Shown here piece by piece: positions 57,046-64,000 of a stretch of DNA of 64,000 bases; positions within the stretch are counted from its first letter, which is position 1; every line of letters begins with the position of its first letter. This DNA comes from Saccharum officinarum (Eukaryota > Streptophyta > Magnoliopsida > Poales > Poaceae): the NCBI GenBank assembly GCA_020631735.1, contig CM036160.1, forward strand, positions 2,712,407 through 2,776,406, in the 5' to 3' direction. The notes below the pieces were generated by a model that was not told the origin of the DNA, did not search any database, and saw nothing but the letters and a program-made list of their open reading frames with translations. The position numbers were made by a program, and so were the translations under genes.

Positions 57046-60000
57046 TGAAGGGTGGAGATGGCGGACTAGAGGGGGGTGAATAGTCCTTTCTAAAATTAAT
57101 CGCGTCGGCAAACCGAAACAAATGCGGAATTAAAACTATCGGTCTAGCCAAGACTACACCCCTCTATCTAAGTTCACAAGCACCTCACAAAGATCCTAAT
57201 TATGTAACTAAGGTGCTTTCCTTAGCAAGAGCTCTCCTAAACAATTTTAGAGCAAGGTCACACAAACCTATGCACTAGTACTTTAGCAAAGCCGGGAGCT
57301 CCTACACAATTCTAGTAAGCAAAAGCACGAAGCCACCTATGCTCACTAGCAATGCTCAATAGCAAGGCAACTAATGCCAAACTAGAGAGCGCAAATTACT
57401 TAGCTACACAAACTAAGTAATATGACTAAAAGGTTACACAAACCAAATTAGCCACGCAACAGGAGCTACTTCTATGCTACACAAGCAAGAAGGTAACTAG
57501 CTAACTACACAAGCAAACTAGTTACAAGAGCAACTACACATGCACAAGTATATGAATGTAAATACAAGCTTGTGAATCAAAAGCAAACCACCGAGAAGAT
57601 GTACACAATGTTGACACGGCGGTTTTTCACCGAGGTTCACTTGGTTACCACCAAGCTAGTCCTCGTTGTGGCGATACACCCACTTGATGGATCATGAGCT
57701 AATTGACTATTAAGAGTCAAACCCTCAGCGGGTGCCTCACATCCACTCTCAAGATGGGGATCCTCCAAGCCACGAGCTTTACTAGAGTTGCTCTTCGTGA
57801 TTCCCGCGGGGTGAGCACAATTCCCCTCACAAATCCTCCTCTGGAGCCACGCACAATCTTCACACGTGCTTCAACGGAGTCGTAGGCCACCAAGCCATCT
57901 AGGAGGTGGCAACCTCCAAGAGTAACAAGCACCACCGGCTTGCAACTCGATCACCTAGTGCCACTCGATGCAATCCTCATGATGCAACGTACTAGAATCG
58001 CTCTCTCACTCGATCGGATGATCACTATCAAGCTCAAGTGAGTTAGAGGGCTCCCAAGCACACCAACACAAGCCACCAAGGCCTAAGGGTGCTCAGCTAC
58101 CGGCCAAGGCCGGCCAAGGCATCTATTTATAACCCCACGATCAAATAGAGCCGTTACCCCTTCACTGGGCAGAAATCGGGACGACCGGACGCGCCGGTCG
58201 AAACTGACCGGACGCGCTCAACCGCGTCCGATCCTCCAACGGTCACTGCACCAACGGTCAAAAGCAACGACCGAACGCGCCGCTCAACCGACCGGACGTG
58301 CCGATCGCACAGTACCGCACGCCCGCGAAGCAACGATCGGACACGCCGCTCAACTGACCGGACGCACCGATCGCACAGTACCACGCGCCCGCGAAGCAAC
58401 GACCAGACGCGCCCCAGACAACGACCGGATGCGACAGTGCCAGCGTTTGGTTGGAGTCTAGTAAGCTCCCTCAACGACCGGACGTGTCCAATCGCGTGTG
58501 ACCGGACGCGCCGCGCGTCCGATCGACCTTGCGAACTTCAGTTCCCTCTGGGCGCCTGACCAGACGCGCCGGTCCCGCGAGTGACCGGACGCGCCGGTTG
58601 CAAACCCTAACACCCGTGCGCCTGACTGCTGCGTTGAACTGACCGGACGTGTCCGGTCAAAACCATGACCGCGTCCGGTCACCTCTGTGACCTCTGTTCG
58701 CCTCCATTTCTTTTTCGACTTCCGGCGTAGTGGAAAATAGGCATTTCAACTCCTCGAAAACGCCTAAATCCCGCGCTCGCAAGCTCGGCGGGAGGGAGAG
58801 AGACCCAAACCCTCTCTACCGCTCAAACTTCAACGCCTTCGTAAATGTGCCAACACCAGCATGTGATCAACAACATATGCAAGTGTGTTAGCATTTTCAC
58901 AAACATTTTCTTCGAAGGAATTAGGCACTCAACTTGCCTCGCCACTCGATCCTAACACGTATGCAAAGTTAGATCGCTCAAGTGGCACTAGATGACCGAT
59001 ATGCAAACAAGTTTGCCCCTCTTAATAGTACGGCCATCTATCCTAAACCGGGTCATCAACTTTTCTACACACCTATGACCGGTGAAAGGGAAATGCCCTA
59101 GGTTATACCTTTGCCTTGCGCATTCCACTCCATCTCCATTGATGTTGATGCAACACATGCATCAACCAATCACCAAATGATATGATCCACTTCATATCAT
59201 CACGTGACCGTGTTGGTTCATTGATCTTGAGCTCACTTGCTCTTCACCGTTGTCTCGGTCCTTCGGCGTCAAGCCATCACACAACTTGCCCTTCACCCTA
59301 GCAACCGGTCCATCAAGCCAAGCCTCATCTTGATCTTTTCCTCCTTGGTCACATGACTCCATGTCATTTCTCATGTGCATTAAGCTCCTTCATGACACCA
59401 TCACATGTGGACTAATCTCCTATGTATCTCACATTAAACACAATTAGTCCACTTACGATTGTCACTCAATTGCCAAAACCAAACAAGGATCTTTCAATCT
59501 CCCCCTTTTTGGTAATTGATGACAACTCTACAAAGATATGGAAAATAAGTTATTTTGGATTTTATGCCACTTATCCAACATTTAAGCTCTATGTTAGGAT
59601 TTGGATAAGCACCATAAAATCCGACTTGGTAGTGATAACTCCCCCTACACATGTGCTCAAAAGGTTTGGTTTCAAGCTCACACATATGCATGAATATGAA
59701 ATTTGTGGGAGGGTTAGCACTACTAAGTGATGCTAAGGTGTATAGAATAAACCTTTGTAGTTCGATCCCATTTGATAGCTCGATACCATTTGAAAACACA
59801 AGTTTGCCACTATTCTTAGCATCATGAGTAGCTAGACATCAAAAATACTAGAAACCCCGTAAGATCAACATTATAACCAAGGTTCTAGTTTTTCATGATA
59901 AACACAAGTCTAGCTATCATCCTATGCATGCTAGTTATCATATCATCATTCAAGTTCTATAACTAGCAAACACCACATAAGCATGTATGTTAAATATAAA

Positions 60001-63000
60001 AACTTATGCAATGCTAGCAAGCACATGAATATGCACAAGTCAAATGCAACCAATCAATGTTCATGAGCTTGCTCCCCTTACTTGTGTGCTTCTCTTGTCT
60101 AAGAATTTTGATCCTTCTCTTTTCTTCATTGTTGCTCCCTCTTTGTCCATTTCCATGTCCAAACCCATCTTCTCATGATATCTTTGTTCAATCTCTCCCC
60201 AAACCTCTCTCTCTCTCTTGGTGTATTGACATATCTTTGTTCCAACTTCTCCCCCTTTGTCATCAATTTCCATAAAGGGTGTATTTCTCATTGATACAAA
60301 GGCTTGCATTGGGGTGGATGGTTGATACTTGAATATTGCATTTTTATGGACATCACCACACATGTTGGAATGACATTACTTGTATGTTGCTCTTTGAGAT
60401 ACCACTTGGGATCTTTGACCTTGATACCATTAGCTGGGGCTCCTCCCCCTATGTCATTGCATGGGTCATTCACTTGATAATCTTGAGCTCTTGTGTGTGA
60501 GGGAACTTTCTTCATTTGATGATCACTTAAAGTTGAGGATCACTTGTGGAACCACCGTCTTGTATAAATGATATCATGTGTAGAAATACCACGAATAAGG
60601 GTGTGATACCAATTTGAAGAATCCTCTATCATGGAACCACTTGTAGGATTTGTCAATATGATCTTTTCTTGAACATTTGCTATCTTTATGAGTACCACTT
60701 GTAGGATATCACTTGTAGATCATGATCTAGACACCATGTGTAAATACCAATTGAAGAAATACTTTGAGTCTAGATACCATTTGAAACACCCTAGATATCC
60801 ATTTGCATTGTTGTCTTATGCTTGTACTCATAGCATTGTCATGAGCTTCTAGTATGACTTGAACTAAGTTGATTTGCCTAAGCTTCCAAGTCCGGTTTGA
60901 TCTAATGACAAGCTTCTTCACACCTCATAATAAGGGTTATCTTTGTCAATGTTGTACTTGTCACTTGTTAGCAATCCAAACTAGATCAAGTATTTGGATT
61001 CACTAGCTCATGAACAAAATCATACACATACCACTAGATCATTTAAACAATCAAGCAATAGTGGTAGGCTATGAATTTTAAACTTTTTATTTGTTATGCA
61101 TGATTCTAATAAACATGTACTATATGCACTAACCGCATACTAGTAAGGGGTGAAATGATCATGCACAATACAATAATACCTTTGCTATCTTGGAGTAGAG
61201 GATAGTCACATAGATTCCAATTCATTACTCTAATAGCAATGTGAAGTCCAATTGAATAGCTTGGTGAAGACCAATTATCAATAGTGAAATCCATTCTTCA
61301 CCTATATGAAATGAGAACCACTAATAATCAAGTGCATTATCTCTTGTTGTGGTTGACTTGCTTTTTCTCTCTGATCAATGCTTGCATGAGAGAAGTACTT
61401 ATGATACCAATTTTATAACCATGACTAGCTCTCTTTTGGATGTTGCTTGCTTTTCTTGATTAACCCTATTGATTGCTTTAATTAAGCATCTCAAATATCC
61501 CTTGAATTCATCACTTCCATGTTAGCCTTCCAAGCCAGTGCCCGGTTTACCCACCCATAGGCGGCAAGCCCCTCAGCAGGGAGAAGTGACCTCTCTCCAA
61601 AGAACCATCCTTGACACTACTTGAATTGCCTTTGATTGATTGATCTATGGACTTAACTTGATGAGTAACCTTGAATTATTCTTTAAGTCCTTTTCTTTCT
61701 ACCAAATGATCTCCAATCATTACTAGAACTTGAACCTCATCTTCATCTTGAGTTTGATCTTCATTTTCAAATTTGAGTACCAAATTTGTACACTAAGTAC
61801 ATTCCACAATCAATGCTCTTATACGCATTTCTTGTCATGCTTCTAAATCAATTCAAAACCAAACTTAGGTGCCTCAAACACTTATAAATATGTCTCCAAC
61901 TTAAGGACCTTTCACTTAAAGTGACTCTAGATCAATCCAATAATTGTCACTTTTCTGGCATATTCTGTACCCTTCAAAGAATAATTCATATCTCCCAATA
62001 TACAGGTCCAAATGCCACGAAATTTGATGGAGATGTGAATTACTAAGTCATCTAGCAACTGTAAAAATTTGAGCTTCATTTGACTTCTATATTGCTACTA
62101 GATTTCAAAACTTCCACCACTGCTACATGCTGAAAACTGCTGCACTATAGCTGACAAGATGTGCTCTAAAACCATAGAATTTCTCATCTAATTATCATGA
62201 AATTTATACAGCATCTCATGTCATAAGTCTAGAGCATGCATACCAAATTTTAAGCCAATCCAATATGATTTGGTCACTCAAACTCAGACTTGATCTCAGC
62301 TAGCTCAGATTTTCAATAATGGACAGATTTCAATACATTGAGCTATACTTCACCAAATTGAATCAAACTTGAAACTAACTTATTTGAACACTTTCATAAG
62401 ACATATATCCATTCAATCCACTTACTAAATGTCATCTCATGAATTTATCCAACACAAATCAATCCAAATTTGATTGCTAGACATTTAATCCATTCAATCA
62501 TCTCATAGCGAGCAACATTGCATATATATCCAATTCAATCAACTCATATGCACCCAAATAAAATGATCAACTAGAGATATACCTTGGTTATCACATGATC
62601 ATCCTCTTAGCAAGCTCCAACTCAAATATTTACAAGCCATCAAATATATCCAATAAATCACCATAATCTTGAGTGTTGCACTTGTATGTTGTAGCATTTA
62701 GACTCCACTTATTTTGACTTGGCATTAGGATAGAATATGCACTAAGCTTTAAAACTTGATTCAACATATGATGACCAATATGAATCCAAATGAATCAAGC
62801 CTCCAATGCTGATGGTACCTACAAACAATCATCCACTTTTTGATGGTACCCAAACAAGTTTGGGTCCTCTCAAGTTAGGAGCAACATACTTAGGCAAAGC
62901 CTTAGTATGGGTAGCGGGATGTTTTGCAATTTCAACCAATGAGGTACCATTGCCGTCCTTTCTAAGCATGTTAGTATCATTAATTGAACTAGGTTTAGAA

Positions 63001-64000
63001 TTATTATCTAGGGGACATGAATGAGCCATGTGTCCCCTTTCCCAGCATGAATAGCATGTTCTCTTTGGTTGAGCCTTTTCTTCCTTGCTCATGTGATGCT
63101 CTTCATTGCCTTGCCTCTCATGAGTTGCTTGAGCATTCTTCTCAAGCTTGTTAGGACACCCCGAGGCAAAGTGTCTCATATCTTCACATTTGAAGCACTT
63201 GATGTGAGCCAAATCTCTCTTCTTATCTTGAATCTTGCTAATCATCTTGGCATCTTGGATTTGCATTAGATGCCTTCCTCTTCCACCCCTTCTTGTTTTC
63301 TTTTTCTTCTTCTCATGCTCAACGTGTGGCTTTGGTTGAGGCTCTTCTTGTTGCTTCACTAGTTTCTTGCTTGGGCACATTGAGGTGTAGTGACCCCATG
63401 TATGGCACTTGAAGCACTTGCGTTTGAGCTTTCTTCTTCTTTCTTCAACTTGAGCTTCTCTAAGTTGGGGCATGTTTGGTGAAGATGACCCACTTCATGG
63501 CATCGGTAGCATATGAAATGAGAGAGCTTCTCTCGAGCTAGCTTCTTCATCTTCCTTTCTCTTTTCTTTTCCCCTTTGGTCATATTCTTCTTGCTCTTAT
63601 TGAAACCAAGGCCACTCTTGTCACCAAAGTTTCTTTGAGTTTTCAACATATGCTCAAAGGTGACTTTTGAGTTGTAGCACCTCTCTAACTTATTGCTCAA
63701 TTTTTTCACTTCACTTTTGAGCTCATTGTTCTCCTTCAAAATGTTAGTCTCACAAGACATAGAAGTAGAACAAGCATATATATGTGAAGAACATGACATA
63801 TCTAATAAGTCATCACAAGAGGTGGATACATGCTTTCTCCCTACATCACATGGGTTAGTCACATTTTGCAATTGATCATTTGATCCATGTGATGAGCTCT
63901 CATTAATTTTAATTTTCTTTAATAGCATCTTAAAGAGAGAAGCATGTTTCTTGTACCAAATTATCATGAGCAACACTAAGTTCCTCATGAGCCAATTTTA
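57046..64000 (-). mobile_element. Sirevirus element 2, second copy (runs off the window)
   Basis: The LTR spans 57046-59496 with the palindrome array at about 58178-58685. The internal region follows to the window end. The gag pieces at 62829-63473 and 63359-63988 (minus strand) are longer than in the first copy: one frame holds CFKCHTWGHYTSMC, CFKCEDMRHFASGC and CYSCWERGHMAHSC together, and the other holds the coiled coil and CYRCHEVGHLHQTC. This shows that several breaks in the first copy are one-base differences. Confidence 0.88.

Larger units (their letters stand above)
54392..64000 (+). repeat. Near-identical second copy of 43186-52.8 kb
   Basis: The sequence repeats the earlier block with an offset of 11206 to 11209 bases throughout. 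Differences seen are almost only 1- or 2-base length changes in short runs: GGTGACGG/GGTGTGACGG, six versus four C near 43512, CCGGGGAGC/CCGGGAGC, CTTTGTTGAG/CTTTGGTTGAG, TTGAACC/TTGAAACC. It contains the Mutator-like right arm, F-box copy E, and element 2 again. Confidence 0.95.

Overview
The window is repeat-rich nuclear DNA from a grass. The evidence is a GC-rich monocot-style 4CL-like gene, high-copy LTR retrotransposons of the Sirevirus (Opie/Ji-like Copia) and Gypsy types, FAR1-type Mutator relatives, and the Tourist, Stowaway and fold-back MITE families typical of panicoid grasses. A member of the Andropogoneae (sorghum, sugarcane, Miscanthus or maize relatives) is most likely, but the species cannot be read from the sequence.

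Layout. Positions 1-8578 look like the right part of a large Gypsy-type element with a very long (about 5.2 kb) 3' LTR. It sits inside a FAR1/MULE-type transposase gene whose 3' half follows (8579-10063, pseudogene). Positions 10-15 kb hold gene debris: a possible plastid-targeted gene fragment on the minus strand, the end of another LTR, and a GC-rich element with 17-bp perfect inverted repeats. The best-preserved host gene is a six-exon peroxisomal 4-coumarate-CoA-ligase-like gene (15128-17857), which has a frameshift in exon 3.

From 18.3 kb to 56.2 kb runs a tandem family of two-exon F-box genes (copies A to E), all in the same direction. No copy reads through intact, and each is broken in its own way: lost start and 1-nt slippage (A), 13-bp deletion (B), 5' truncation with a LINE in the intron (C), a Mutator-like insertion in exon 1 (D and its near-copy E). 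The spaces between copies are filled by MITEs, a full-length RTE-type LINE with perfect 14-bp target duplications, and a complete 10.8-kb Sirevirus (CCGTG target duplication) nested inside a small Stowaway-like element.

Positions 45.8-54.3 kb hold a second, gag-only Sirevirus. After a run of exactly 100 N, the sequence from 43.19 kb onwards is repeated almost base for base (54392-64000). The differences I saw are almost all single-base run-length changes, so the repeat is probably an assembly or haplotype duplication, although a very recent tandem duplication is possible.

No obvious new enzymatic system was found. The most interesting non-standard signals are the dense palindromic TTGGCGCCAA motifs (E2F-site-like) in the terminal repeats of the Mutator-like element, the CpG-rich ACCGGACGCG palindrome arrays in all Sirevirus LTRs, and the repeated independent wrecking of the F-box family.
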